Source: Sva-07 sp963707515 (lineage in GTDB: Bacteria; Actinomycetota; Acidimicrobiia; Acidimicrobiales; Ilumatobacteraceae). Taken from it: 64,000 nucleotides of DNA. The notes under the pieces are model-generated. The model was not told where the DNA came from and made no database searches. It saw only the letters and a program-made list of their open reading frames with translations. The stretch covers positions 930,001 to 994,000 of the forward strand of contig CAVPQI010000001.1 in the NCBI GenBank assembly GCA_963707515.1, read 5' to 3'. A program made the translations under genes and the position numbers. This document shows, in pieces, positions 9,424-20,339 of this stretch. The first letter of the stretch is position 1. Every line of letters begins with the position of its first letter.

Positions 9424-10967
9424 GCGTCGGTCGGTGCGGGGAACGTCGATCGAGTGTCGATCACGGGCACCGGCTGGGCGCCGGTGGGGCCGTTGTAGCC
9501 GCCGTAGGCGTAGTAGCCCTTCGACTTCTTCGTCGCCTGGTTGAGCACGAGCCCGAGCATGGGTGCGGCGACCCGGTCGAGCCGGTCGAGGGTTTCGCGC
9601 ACGTTGTCCTCGGTGACCCGACCGGCGTGGGCGACGACGAGCACCCCGTCGACCGCCCCGGAGAGCGCGACCGAGTCGGAGACCGGCAGAATCGGTGCCG
9701 AGTCGACGATCACGTAGTCGTAGTGCGCGCCCATCTCGTGCAAGAGCTGCCGCACGCGTCGCCCGCTGAGCAGTTCGCTGGGGTTCGACGGCACGGTGCC
9801 GGATGCGTACACGCTGACGCGGGTCGGCCCGCCGACGTCGATCTTCTGCACGACGTCGCGCGAGTTCACCCCGAGCAACAGATCGATGAAACCCGGTGTC
9901 TGCGGAACATCGAACACCTCGTGGACGCGCGGTCGCCGAAGGTCAGCGTCGACAAGTGCCACGCGGTGACCCGCCTGGGCGAGCACGACCGCGAGGTTCG
10001 TCGCCGTTGTCGTCTTGCCCTCGCCTGCCGCTGAGCTCGTGATCTGGATGACGCTGATCGGGCGGTCGAGGCCGAGGAACTGCAGGTTCGTACGTAGCCC
10101 TCGATACTCCTCGACCGCCCCATGCGCCGGTTCGGACAGCGAGATCGGCCGGTTGTCCGGCGGCGGATCGATCGGCACGACCGCGAGCACTGGCCGATCG
10201 GTGATCCGTTCGAGGTCCTCGTCGGATCGGACCTTGTCGTCGAGGTAGTCGACCAGGAACGCTCCACCGAGCCCGATCAGCAGGCCGACGACCGCAGCGA
10301 GCACGACGGTGCGCGCCGGGGTCGGCTCGACGGGATCGGTCGGGAGTTCGGCCGTACGGATGATGGTCGCGCCACCGGTACGTAGCGCGGCGTCGACGCG
10401 CAGCTGGTCAAACGTCGTCTGAAAGGTCGCCAATTGGTTAATCAGGCCATTCCGACGCGGATCATCATCGTCAAGCGTGTTGATCTGCTGCTGGAGTGAA
10501 TTAATAGCACTTTGGACCTCGGTACCGGCGGCGAGAAGAGCCTCGACAGCCTGCTCGCGACGCACCTCAACGTAGGCCAACTCATACGCATCTGCGAGTG
10601 TTTTCCGCGTTTTCAGCGTTGGCATCGCGAACAACCACCGAGAGATGACATCCGTCTCGCCCACCGCCGACGCAACCGGCGCAGTCGGCAACTCGGTCAG
10701 ATCCAGGTTACGCCGCACCCGCTCGCGTACGGCCTCGCCCTCGATTACCTGAATCTCCGTCTCGATGTTACGCGTCTCAAGTTCGTGATCTGGTTCTCGA
10801 AGAGACCATCCTGACCACGGGGCTCGACTAGAACCTCCGCAGAGGCAGAATAGATCGGCGTCGAAATCACACTCACAGCCCCGGCGGCAATCACGGTGCT
10901 AAGGACAGCCACCGCGACCACCCAACGTCGACGGACGATAACCGACGCGTAGCTCGCGGAGTGTCAT
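9420..10967 (-). CDS. Wzz-Wzc type polysaccharide co-polymerase tyrosine autokinase (frameshifted N-terminus)
   Basis: The intact part runs from about 10718: coiled coil, second membrane helix (TVVLAAVVGLLIGLGGAFLVDY) and a BY-kinase domain with Walker A SSAAGEGKTTTATN, Walker A' VALVDADLRRP and Walker B YDYVIVDSAPIL. The tail has a tyrosine cluster, KGYYAYGGYNGP, the usual autophosphorylation site. Upstream the Wzz N-terminus is clearly present but in other frames: an ATG at 10967 opens MTLRELRV, the frame shifts near 10935 to RRRWVVAVAVLSTVIAAG, and shifts again near 10790 to reach IETEIQVIEGEAVRERVRRNLDLT. Restoring two small indels gives a normal protein of about 515 residues controlling chain length and export of EPS. 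The stop overlaps the DUF4012 start. Confidence 0.87.
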
Positions 10968-11333
10968 CTGGAGGAAGCAGTTCCCATGTGAAGCCGGAGC
11001 CTACCCGAGCATGCCCTCAACGTATTTGACCTGACACTCGAGCCAGCCCGACGCGACCCGAGTCGCAGATTTCTTAGCTGACACCAATCTCGATCGCCGC
11101 CTACGCCTCTGGGCGCACGGTCAGAGCCTTGCCCCTGGTCTGCCTCGGAGTCCAGACAGCGACGAACCGACCTCTGGTGGTGGTGCTGTCGGCCCGCGAG
11201 CGCGAACCCCAGATCGCTGACACCTGCGGACCTCGGTCCGCCAACACCATGCGCACCGCTAGCTACCCTGCAGTCGTGCACTGCCTCAACTCCGAGGAGC
11301 AAATCGGTTGTTGGCTACGGTGATCGAGGTGTG
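10968..11333. other. Divergent intergenic region of EPS module A
   Basis: About 366 bp between the minus-strand kinase gene and the plus-strand flippase remnant. Short open frames exist on both strands but none shows family motifs, a ribosome site or typical codon use. It should contain the divergent promoters of the two halves of module A, but I could not pick out a convincing -35/-10 pair. Confidence 0.5.
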
Positions 11334-12640
11334 GTGACCGGCGAATCGCCAATGCGATCCGATCCCCAGCGTGGTAAATCGCGGCGCCAGCGACTCGAGG
11401 CGTCGCATAAGCCATCAGCAGCGCTCTATAGCAAACACGGTGCTTTCCCAGGCCGCATCAAGTCTGCAGTAATGCCCTGATCTTGCTCGCAACTGCGGGC
11501 ATCCTGAGCGGCACCGATCTAGGGCAACTTGCGGCTGCTCTCTTCATTTTTCAAAGTAACTCTGGGGGTTACTCGTGGCGTTTTCCTTCGGAGAAGTTCT
11601 AGCCGTAGCGGAGAGCCTGCCCGCAGCGAACGTACTCCAATCATACTTTGGTGCGCTCATTGCATGGTCACTTGTTCCGGCTTTCATTCTATTTGGGTTT
11701 TCAGCTCTAGTTGGTCACCTTGGTGGAGCACTCCCGATCCTTGCAGTCAGTTTGCCCGCCCTGCTCGTGCAGGACGGTCTTCGAGACGCTGCATTCTCCA
11801 CTGATGCCAGCGGAATCGCGGCCCGAGGTGATGTGGTCTTTTGGCCTGCGTAGCGATCGGGCTTGCCGCGCATCATCCGGCCTGGTCCCGGCAACAACAG
11901 CCGGCATCATGGCACTTTGGTGCCTATCGGGTGCGGCGGCTGGGCTTGCCATGGCACCGGGAAATGTGCGTCCACCTTCCATCTCGCATATTCGGGTGTG
12001 GTTTCAGACAGCTCGATCTAAGAGTCGCTATTTTGTACCCGAGTATGGCCTCACACTAGCGGGTCTCGCAGCCTCCCCACACTTCTCATCGGCACTCTCG
12101 TGGGGGTCGAGCAATTCGGAGAGACGCGGTCGCGACCCGCTCTCCTTGGGCCAGTCGCCGTTGCGGCTACTGCGGCCGCACACTGGGCAATACCTCGGAT
12201 CGCGGAAGGTCGAGCACTGCCTCTCAAAGACGGAGGTGCGCCTCACCGCGATCCTTGTATTATTTGCTCTGGCATGGACCGCTACCATGTTTGGACTTCT
12301 AGCCCGCACGGGTCCCAACCAGGGAGCGCCTGGACTGGGAACCCGTGAATGGGTATTATGGATGGGGCTAGGATATGGGGAATTACCTCTTACAGTGGGG
12401 CAATTGTCGGCCTGAGAGCTTCCCGACGCTTTGCCGCCTCGTTCCGTTCTCGGACGGCCGTTGCCGTATCGCTCGCTCTTCCGTAGCGGGCTTCGCATTT
12501 GCAGGCGCTCCCGGCTACGGACTTGCAGTGTGCTTGTCAGGAGCCATGACCGCTGCAGTGCTCTGGTCCATCCTCGTCCGGGTCGCGGCCGCGCACCAGA
12601 TCGCACACCGCTATCGGGGACCAGGTATCTCGTATGCCTC
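11334..12640 (+). pseudogene. Broken Wzx-like oligosaccharide flippase
   Basis: Pieces of one membrane protein are spread over all three frames. Recognisable segments are ALILLATAGILSGTDLG (about 11475), VAFSFGEVLAVAESLP (11575), AGLAMAPGN (about 11940) and a final hydrophobic stretch AVCLSGAMTAAVLWSILVR (about 12530). The phrase LLVQDGLRDAAFSTD matches the VQDxLRYxxFA motif of flippase-like membrane proteins in polysaccharide loci. Such proteins move lipid-linked repeat units across the membrane. The start near a GTG at 11334 and the end are approximate. At least five frameshifts are needed to join it. The position, first in the plus-strand half of module A and before a Wzy-like gene, supports the call. 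Confidence 0.55.
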
Positions 12641-13913
12641 TCAAAGTCTCAGGTGAGAGTTCGCAGCACGGAACCGACATCGAGATCGTTACACCCGGGA
12701 CAACCGGCCGGCGCACCACAGATCCACTTGCACAGGCGGGGGCACTGTTCTTCTCCGCCGGCATCCTCACCAGCAGCTGGACCGCCGTCCAGTTCTTTGG
12801 CCAGATGCTCTCCGACTACTTGCTGTCGCTCGGTGCGGCCATCCTCTTGCTTCGGAGGGGCTGGATGCCGAGAAGAGCGGCCCCGTCACTGGCGTTCCTT
12901 CCGATCTCTGGGCTCTTGCTCGCTAATCTGGTCGGCCTGAGCTCCAAAGCCATTCTGTCGCCGACGACCGAGTTCGCCCACGCCCGCGGATGACCGGAGC
13001 CTTGAGAGCTGCGCTCCGGCCGCCATGCTTGTTTATGCCACCGCGGTTCGAGCCAGCGCGGCGAGCAGCCACGTTGTACGTGACGTCCGTGGCCGTGAGC
13101 AGCATTGTCGCTTTGCATGACCGGTTTTCAATCGAGGCTCCGAGTTCGGTCCAAGCCAGCTCTCGTGGAACAGCTATGAGCCGCTTGCGCTGCGGCGCGC
13201 CGTAGGGCTAACCGAGCATCCGAACGTGCTCGGGCTCAGCACGGTTCTGGCGCTGCCCCTCAGCGCGTACCTCTACCGAGCCTCAGTGACATCGGTCGGC
13301 AGAGCATCCGCTGCGATCGGCGGAGCGGTCTGCATTGCCGGCCTGGCTCTTTCCGGCAGCCGTGGAGCCGCAATCGCGCTGGCTGGGAGGCGCCGCGATA
13401 ACCGCGCTGCGCACTGGTCGGATCTCGACAGTTCTCCGGCTGACCGCAACCGTGTGTGGCTGCGCCATTCTGATTGCCCTTAGTGGCGTCAGCCTGAGCT
13501 CCCGGCTTCGCGGCGGGGCACACTGCTTGTGCATCGAGCGCCGCTCGAGCAACGGGATTGCGGCAAGATGCATCTGCCGTTCTAGATTCGTTCCCGCGTG
13601 GATTTGGACTCAGCGAACTCGCTAGCGTCCACAGTGGCGTACTCGGCATAGCAGCGTCGCTCGGAATTATTGGTCTAGCGGCCTTTGCGCTCTTGATCAC
13701 CGGCAGCATTCGGGCGAGCCGACTTCGCGGCGAATTGAATTTGCCCCCACAGAACCTATTGCTCCACCTCCACGCGAGTTTGATTGCCTGCGTGCTGTTT
13801 TTTCTCTCTTCTCCTCTAATCTACAATCGCTTCGTTCTCCGACCGTTGGGTCTGGCCTTCGCCGTGGTCCGGTTTACTCTCTCTTTCGCCCTGATCGGAT
13901 TCAGTCGCCATGA
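12634..13913 (+). pseudogene. wzy: Broken O-antigen ligase/polymerase (Wzy-like)
   Basis: Starts with an ATG at 12634 leading to hydrophobic segments such as SSWTAVQFFGQMLSDYLLSL and PLAFLPISG-type text. The diagnostic Wzy_C region appears in another frame near 13210: GLTEHPNVLGLSTVLALPLSAYLY followed by IAGLALSGSRGAAIALAG, i.e. the HPN..G and SGSRG motifs of the O-antigen ligase/polymerase family. Terminal helices (GVLGIAASLGIIGLAAFALL and LIACVLFFLSSPLIYNRF) follow from 13630. The segments sit in at least three frames. The probable end overlaps the next gene at ATGATG (13910). The intact version would polymerise repeat units on the outer face of the membrane. Confidence 0.65.
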
Positions 13914-14707
13914 TGCATTCCTCGCTGATCCGAGTACGCCGGAACCTCTGGAACAACACGAGTTTTTATGGACGGGCGAGGTTGTGCTCCGCATTCGCAG
14001 GGCGTCAAATAGGTGGGATTTCAGATTTATCCGATCACTTCCGAGGCAGGACGCCCTGGCACTCACATCGGTGGGCAAACATCGGCTTGGTACTCATAGG
14101 CGCTCTGTCGCGATTCTCCACGCACTGGCCGATGAACTCGAACCCGAAGTGTTCGCTCTGCTTCAGAGGTCCGTCGCCGACCGTGACCGCCCATCAGGTG
14201 GCAATATCTGTCTGGCCGGAAGCGTTATTCTTGAGATTCCCCATCGAGATGGCCGCGAGCATCCGGCCCTGCAAGGATCGTCACTCCGCAGGTTCTGACA
14301 GCCACCCTCACTGTCGCCGTTCCTGCCGAAGACTTGACGACCTCCATATGCCAGATCGTGTGGCCTTCATCAAGGTTGACGTCGAGGGTCATGAAGAGGC
14401 CGTCCTGTTCGTGCAGCCCAGCTGCTGCGCAAGCATCAACCCATCGTCCTGGTCGAGGCCGAAGAACGCCATCACACAAATGCGGTACAAGGCGTGTCCG
14501 AGGCACTTCTCAGCTGCGGTTACTCCTGTTTGTTCGTCTCGTGGTCAAGTGCTCCCGGTATCGGATTTCGTTTCGTCGAAGCATCAGGTGTTGAATGATC
14601 GCCCGCCGGATGACAGCTATGCCAACAACTTCGTGTTTGCCGCACGAGATCCGGGCATGATTCGGTCGAGCTTGGAGGATGCGGTGCTCCGACGCAAACC
14701 TTCCTGA
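13910..14707 (+). pseudogene. Broken FkbM-family methyltransferase
   Basis: Fragments can be read as a FkbM-type SAM-dependent methyltransferase, which O-methylates sugars or hydroxyl groups. The SAM-binding part is visible as ANIGLVLIGALSRFSTH, followed in another frame by EPEVFALLQRSVADR. The family hallmark appears intact as LDDLHMPDRVAFIKVDVEGHEEAVL at about 14330-14405. Downstream text in shifting frames fits the usual ending (KHQPIVLVEAEERHH, then NDRPPDDSYANNFVFAARDPGMI near 14600-14660). The stop at 14705-14707 overlaps the next ATG. At least six frameshifts interrupt it. The survival of motifs at the expected spacing argues for recent breakage or sequence error. Confidence 0.65.
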
Positions 14708-15917
14708 TGAGCATGCCCCCCCACGAGACCGGTTGATACCCGAGGGATGCGAGTTCTGGGTGCTCAGTCTGCTTGCATATCCGCCGGTCAGCGGCGGACA
14801 GACGTACTTCAACGGACTGGCGTGTGGCATGGCCGACAGCGGAGCTCAGGTGACGGTATTGAGTAGCGGTCCTGGCGCGCCCGTGTCGCATCCCCCCTAT
14901 TGTTCTAGCGCGTCCCATCGCCAACGCACCCGTTGTGCCCAGTGCGCCGCTTGGTCCTCCCCGGACGGCGCTGCTGGCTCCTCCTCCTTGTTGCAGAATT
15001 GCAACTAGCGTTATCAGAGCTCTTGAGCACTCAGTGGGATCTCGTCGTGCTGAGCCACCTAATGTCGAGTTGGGAATTGCATCGGCTCTCGACGTGTGCT
15101 CGAGCAGGCGGCGTCAAGGCGATCGCGGACGCCTCTCAGAACGCTGAGTTTGACCTTCGGCTGCGCCTCGCCCAGGAACGTGGCCAACCGCTCGGCCCGC
15201 GCGGTCTCCGTCTAGCCGACCTCGCGGGTGGTGCTCCTGGTAGTGTCGGATGATTCAATCCTGCGATGTAGTTACGGCGATCACGCCGGATGACCGCCGG
15301 AAGCTGGCCGCAAGAGGGGCTCGGCGTACCGTGGTCATTCGGCCGTCCGGAAGGCCCTCGACGACCTGGAGGGGTTTCCCTTCCGCTTCCGATAGGCCGC
15401 GGTCGATCGTGATTGCCGGATCCATCAGGTGGCCGCCCAAGTATCAGGATCTCCTCGAGTTGCTCAGGGCAGGTTATGAATCGTGGATTTCCGAGAGGAA
15501 TAGGAATCGTCGTTGCAGGTGATGCAGATCCGGGAGCAGGTTGCGCACCTGCGGGCAGAGTTTCCGCATGCAGAAGTACTCGGTCGTGTCGATCACATGG
15601 GACGTGTGATGCAACGGGGTCGAGTTGCCGCACTTCATGAACTGTGTGGCGGTGGGTTCAAGATGAAGCTCCTAGAGTACGCAGCGTATGGAGTTCCAGT
15701 CATCGCTTCGAGCGGGAGTCTCAGTTCAGACCCCGTGGAGGCCGGAGTGCTGGCGATGACTGTGATGATGCGGCCGGCACTCACTACCGCAGCAATAGAA
15801 CTGATCGATCAGACGGACAGGCTCGACCGCCAATCAGACCAGGCGCGTGCCGCACTGTCGCGACATTTCGACTGGACCGAATCTGGCTCGAGACTACTTC
15901 GAGAAGTACGTAACTGA
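14707..15917 (+). pseudogene. Broken glycosyltransferase family 4 (first copy)
   Basis: The ATG at 14707 is followed directly by a run of seven C residues where the frame is lost; beyond it the typical GT4 N-terminus is readable: FWVLSLLAYPPVSGGQTYFNGLACGMADSGAQVTVLSSG. Later pieces in other frames are WDLVVLSHLMSSWELHRLS, VVTAITPDDRRKLAARGAR, SIVIAGSIRWPPKYQ and the C-terminal donor-binding part from 15513 (HAEVLGRVDHMG, GGGFKMKLLEYAAYGVPVIAS, ALSRHFDWTESGSRLL). The order and spacing match one GT-B glycosyltransferase of about 400 residues that adds a sugar to the lipid-linked repeat unit. At least five frameshifts. Confidence 0.62.
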
Positions 15918-16005
15918 ATGCTGGGCAGACGAAGGCGGGCCGAGGCGCAGACCGGTAGCCAGATTGACCCAGGAACTACGAGCCGCCGTCGGGCTCCCCA
16001 CAGCA

Positions 16006-17123
16006 ATGCGCATCGTCCACCTACTCCCGAACTTCGCCTACCTCGGCGGCAGCACAATAATCGGCGGATATGCCTCGTCGGTTTTGGTACTTGCCGATCA
16101 GCAGTCCGACGATGGTCACTCAGTTGAAATTGTCGGCCGAACACTTCCGACGACGCCTTCGGCGACCTCAAATGGTGTGAAAGTGCACCCCTTGCTGCGA
16201 TCACCAGGCGGCGCAGCGGGAAAGCTCATGGCCGGTTTGATCGCCGCACGCGGATTCGTATGGGCGGTCAAGAATCGCGTTCGTACGACGTTGTGCATCT
16301 GCATTGCGGATTTGCGGATTATCTGCCTCTGGCGCTGGTGGGTAGGTTGGCGGGACGGTCCGTTCTTGCCACTGTCTATTGCCCGCCACGCGACGCGGGT
16401 TTCAGGAAACTTCTACAGCGCCTTGCGGTCACTACTCGGCCAATCTGTGCACATCACAGGAATGTCTGTGCACGTTACCCAGTCGCTTTCGGTGCTGGGG
16501 CGATCCTCGCAGTCCTTCAATTATTTGCCCCCGGAATCCATATTGATAGGTGGCGATCAGGACTACACCGCCACGACGAGGACGCAGTCCCTTTGGCTTA
16601 TTCGCGAGGAAATACGTCGAGGACAAGGGTCTCGATCTGACTGATGCGAGGAGTGGTCCAGCGAAGGCGGGGCAGCGGTTCTCCCTTCGGGTCACCACCG
16701 AGCTGGATCGGAGCTCACCATCGGCAAGGCTCGTTTTATTGCACAAGAAGTGTCAGGAGATGGGCATAGACAACTGCGTCACCTTTGAGGGCATCACGGG
16801 TGAGATGCCTGACTTGCTGCAGCGGAACGTTCACGTCGCGCCCTTTAGAACGACTCAGGGGCCGAGCGATTATTTCATTTCTTCCCTCGAAGGATGGCCC
16901 CGCGTTTCTCGGCCATCCGCGGCCATCTTCCCGGCATGTCCGAGGTTGTTCAGCATGGCCAGAATGGATTGCACTTCGCAAGCGGCGATCCTGGCGGCTC
17001 GCGGAGCAGCTGATCGCTTCAGCGGATCGCGAGCCGCGAGAGGCTCGGCAACGCCGCAAGGACCACTATCGCACAGAGATTCGATTCGAAACTCGTTTCA
17101 GAGGAGACTATGAGAGGCTATGA
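16006..17123 (+). pseudogene. Broken glycosyltransferase family 4 (second copy)
   Basis: The ATG at 16006 opens a GT4 N-terminus, MRIVHLLPNFAYLGGSTIIGGYA, with LADQQSDDGHSVEIVGRTLP. In the next frame YDVVHLHCGFADYLPLALVGRLAGRSVLATV follows at about 16275. The C-terminal domain reads CQEMGIDNCVTFEGITGEMPDLLQRNVHVAPFRTTQGPSDYF (about 16750-16875) and then, after further shifts, GGMSEVVQHGQNGLHF-like text and AEQLIASADREPREA up to a stop at 17121-17123. That is the full domain order of a GT-B enzyme. The stop overlaps the following gene start (ATGA). At least five frameshifts. Confidence 0.62.
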
Positions 17124-17876
17124 GCGAATCGCCCGCGGATGAGGCAAATGCGGCGTTCTACAACTCGGATGCTGATACGTACGACAGCAGCCGATTTACC
17201 GGATTGCCCAGGGAACGCGAAGCTATCCCGCTTGCTTCTCTGATTGTGAGCAACTTGCCTCGCCAGGTCGCCACCCAAGAGATTCTCGAGGCGGGCCCGG
17301 CACGGGTCGAATCACCGGGATTCTTGCGCCCAGGGTACGCAGACTCAATTTGGTTGACGTGTCAGAGAACATGCTCCGTATGGCCACAGAGGTCGCCCAC
17401 GGTGCCAGACTTTCTCCGGGTCCTGGGCTCCGCGGGTTGGTATTCGTGCTGGACCTTCCGCATCCGCGAGATCAGTTTGACGTGGTCGTTAGCATTAACC
17501 TACTAAGCCACATTCGAGATACGGCCGGTGCAACGGTGAATTCTCAAAGGGTAGTACGCCCCGGAAGCACTGACCTTTTCAACACCCAACCTCTATAGCA
17601 TCTTCGCTCCTGCAGGCGCCTACGTGAATTGGCGCGAGCAATCGGACAATCTGTCTACTCCCGCTGGCCAAGGCGGAGAGAAGTAAACGCGGTGGCAGCA
17701 TCTAATGAACTCAAAGGCTCCTTGGACTTGACGGGATGGTTAATGTGCCAAGAGGCGCCCGAGGGCTGCCGGTTGTTCGAAGTGCTCTAGCCCTCTTGGA
17801 TTCGTGTGTGGCAAAAGGGGGCTTACCGGCGCGGGCCGCTCCGTGGTTGCTCTGGACGTTCATAAAGTCAGAATGA
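17120..17876 (+). pseudogene. Broken class I SAM-dependent methyltransferase
   Basis: The ATG at 17120 overlaps the previous stop. The N-terminal part is intact: ESPADEANAAFYNSDADTYDSSRF, a phrase typical of the lead-in to class I methyltransferases. Motif I is damaged (ILEAGPARVESPG), but NLVDVSENMLRMA in another frame, then DLPHPRDQFDVVVSINLLSHI (motif IV region), are clear at about 17345-17520. The final third resumes as NLYSIFAPAGAYVNWREQ, SRWPRRREVNAVAASNE and ALALLDSCVAKGGLPARAAPWLLWTFIKSE, ending at a TGA at 17874-17876. It would methylate a sugar or other EPS precursor. Between 17877 and 18064 I recognise nothing certain. Confidence 0.55.
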
Positions 17877-18064
17877 TCGTCGACTCCTGCCCCGGCATCC
17901 GATCCATCCGCCGGCGACATGATGAAGTCGCGCTCCGGGCCTTTGACGCAATCCGAAATGTCAACGAGCGTCGAGTCGGTTCGCCGCTGAGGCGCAGCGT
18001 CGGGCGGCTGGGACTCATGCATGATCGTCTCTCAGACCAAGAAGAGAATGAGGAGAGCTTTACC

Positions 18065-19048
18065 ATGTCAGATGCGGAAATCCATCGGATCGGTCGATAT
18101 CGCCGGCCACCAGGGTCTTGTGGGTTCTGCGGTTCTGCGGCGGCTTAGGTCCGTCGGCCATGACGATGTTCTCAGTGCGAGTCGGGCGCAGCTTGATTTG
18201 CGGGACCAGTCCGAGGTTACCCATTGGTTCAGTCGAATCGCCCGGAGTACGTGTACTTGGTCGCCGGCACGGTTGGTGGCAGTCCGCCAACCTCGACGTG
18301 CCCGGCCGAGTTCATCTATGACAACGACGATGATCGACGGCACCGTGGTTCTACGCGGCGCATGAGTACGGCGTCAAGAAGCTCCTCTACCTCGGATCTT
18401 CGTGCATCTATCTGGTGCCAGGCGACGCAGCCGATCACCGAGGACCAGCTCCTCACCGGCCCGCTCGAGCCGACGAACGAGTGGTACGCCATCGCGAAGA
18501 TCGCCGGTATCAAGCTGTGCCAGGCGTACCGGCGCCAGTACGGGTCTATCGTTCATTTCTGCGATGCCGACCAATCTCTACGGGCCCGGCGACAACTTCG
18601 ATCTCAAACTCGAGTCACGTGCTGCCGGCACCATCCGGGAATTCCATGATGCCCGGACAGCCGACGACAAGACCGTCGAGGTCTGGTACGGGGTCGCCCA
18701 TGCGGGAGTTCCTCCACGTGGATGACCTCGCCGACGCATGCCTGTTCCTCATGGAGCATTACGACGACGACGAGCACATCAACGTCGGAACCGGCGTCGA
18801 CCTGTCGATCCGGGGCTCGCCGAGAAGGTCCGCGACATCGTGTGCCCCGAGGCAACACTCAGGTTCGATACATCCAAGCCTCGACGGAACCCCGGCGAAA
18901 GGTGCTCGACACCACGAAGCTGCAGGACCTCGGCTGGAGCCCATCGATCAGCCTTGACGAGGGCATCCGGTCGACATACCAGTGGTTCCTCGATCAGGAG
19001 GCCCGTGCTGGCGAGTTGCGGGGCATCCAGAGCTCGCTGCCGGCTTGA
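18065..19048 (+). pseudogene. fcl: Broken GDP-L-fucose synthase
   Basis: An extended short-chain dehydrogenase that converts GDP-4-keto-6-deoxy-D-mannose to GDP-L-fucose. Visible in order: the NADP-binding turn AGHQGLVGSAVLRRL, QLDLRD, YVYLVAGTVGG, the catalytic region EYGVKKLLYLGSSCIY, then EPTNEWYAIAKIAGIKLCQAYRRQYG with the YxxxK pair, MPTNLYGPGDNFD, MREFLHVDDLADACLFLMEHYDDDEHINVGTG, and the end RKVLDTTKLQDLGWSPSISLDEGIRSTYQWFLDQ. All are very close to the family consensus, but the pieces occupy three frames (at least six shifts). No GDP-mannose 4,6-dehydratase, its usual partner, is seen in the window. If functional, it implies L-fucose in the module A polymer. Confidence 0.8.
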
Positions 19049-19052
19049 CCAC

Positions 19053-20326
19053 TTGAGTACCGAAATCCTTCTCAGCGATTACGCCGGACACCCGTTCACG
19101 GTAGAACTCGCTCGCGGCCTAGCCGAGAGCGGCGTCGACATGCGGTACTCCTACTGCGCCGCGGTGTCTTCGCCCAAGGGAAAGGTCGCGGCATGGAAGC
19201 CACCGGGCTGTGCCCGGACATGGTGTTCGAGAAGTACCACCCATGGAAGCGACTGTTGGCCGAGCAATCCACGATACGGCATCGCTGATCCGCACCGACC
19301 GATCTGGAGAGTCCGACCGGAGACCCACGTCGTATGCAACATGCCCGTCATCTCGGCACTCGTGGCATGGCTTCCTCAGCCTGCCGCTCCGCGTGCAGTT
19401 GATCGTCTGGTTTCAAGACGTGCAGTCCGGGATCGCCTCGAAAAGTCTTGGCGGCGGATGGATTTCGGGGTGTTCTCGGGTCTGGAGAGCTTGCTGCTCA
19501 GACGTGGAGTCGGCGTCATCGCCATCTCGGAGAGCCTCGCTGTGGAGGCACGTCAGCGTGGGGTTCGTCCGGTACGCGTGACCGTGTTGCAGAAACCGGG
19601 CACCGCTCAAAGACATTCCGATCGTCGATCTGGAGAATCCGTGGTCGCACGCCGAACACCTCAGCCACGGAACGCGGCTTCGTGTACTCCGGGACCTTGG
19701 CCCGGAAGCACGACCCGTCGATGCTGGTTGATCTCGCCCGCAGTACGCCAGACTGCGAACTGATCGTTGTGTCAGAGGGCGAGGGAGCAGACCTCCTGCG
19801 CCGACATATCGCCACGACCGGGGGCCCGACAAATGTGCGGGTTCTCCCGTACCAGCCATTTGAACAACTCCCAAATGTGCTGGGGTCCGCCGACGTCCTC
19901 GTCGTCATCTTGGAGGCAGACGCGGGCAAGTTCAGCGTGCCATCCAAGACACTGAGTTACCTGTGCGCCGGTCGACCCATACTGGCGTCGATTCCGCTGG
20001 ACAACGATGCGGCGATCATGGTCAACGATCTGGCGCGAGCCGGACGTGCTGTGTCACCGAGTGATCGAGATGTGTTTCTCGCTGAGGCACGCATGCTCGC
20101 AGCTGATCGACAGCTGCGCCAAGAACTTGGAGCGAACGGTCGGGCCTACGCCGAGGCGCACTTCAGTGAAGACCTCGTCATCCAGCGCTTCCTCGACGCG
20201 GTTGCATCGGCTGAGCAATTCCGCCTAGCCGAGGACGCCACCGCGTGGCCCCAGCATGGCGGGTCGCCGGCAACACACGACGAAGGGCGGGCCCCCAACG
20301 GGAGCCCGCCCTTCGAATGTCACTGA
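19053..20326 (+). pseudogene. Broken glycosyltransferase family 4 (third copy)
   Basis: Begins at a TTG (19053) five bases after the fucose synthase stop: STEILLSDYAGHPFTVELARGLAESGVDMRYSYCAAVSSPKG. Later pieces are VVCNMPVISALVAWLP, FGVFSGLESLLLRRGVGVIAISESLAVEARQRGV and an uninterrupted C-terminal domain from about 19680: FVYSGTLARKHDPSMLVDLA, VLPYQPFEQLPNVLGSADVLVVILEADAGKFSVPSK, CAGRPILASIPLDNDAA. This resembles WbuB-like GT4 enzymes. The frame runs on through a terminator-like hairpin to 20326, so the native stop is probably a little earlier and lost through one more shift. At least four frameshifts, all in the first half. Confidence 0.65.
20281..20315. terminator. Bidirectional terminator-like hairpin
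   Basis: A 12-bp perfect inverted repeat (CGAAGGGCGGGC / GCCCGCCCTTCG) with an 11-nt loop lies between the convergent third glycosyltransferase and the heme peroxidase gene. There is no strong T tract on either side; on the minus strand the following bases are TCGTGTGTTG. The position between convergent genes supports a shared terminator. Confidence 0.6.
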
Positions 20327-20339
20327 CCGAGAGGGCGGC

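Noticed and set aside
11034..11330. Short open frames in the divergent region of module A considered as small genes
   Set aside because: No ribosome site, motif or consistent codon use.
17877..18064. Possible extra small gene between the methyltransferase and the fucose synthase
   Set aside because: An ATG at 17873 opens a short frame, but the text resembles no family and the zone is full of frameshifts, so it may be part of either neighbour.
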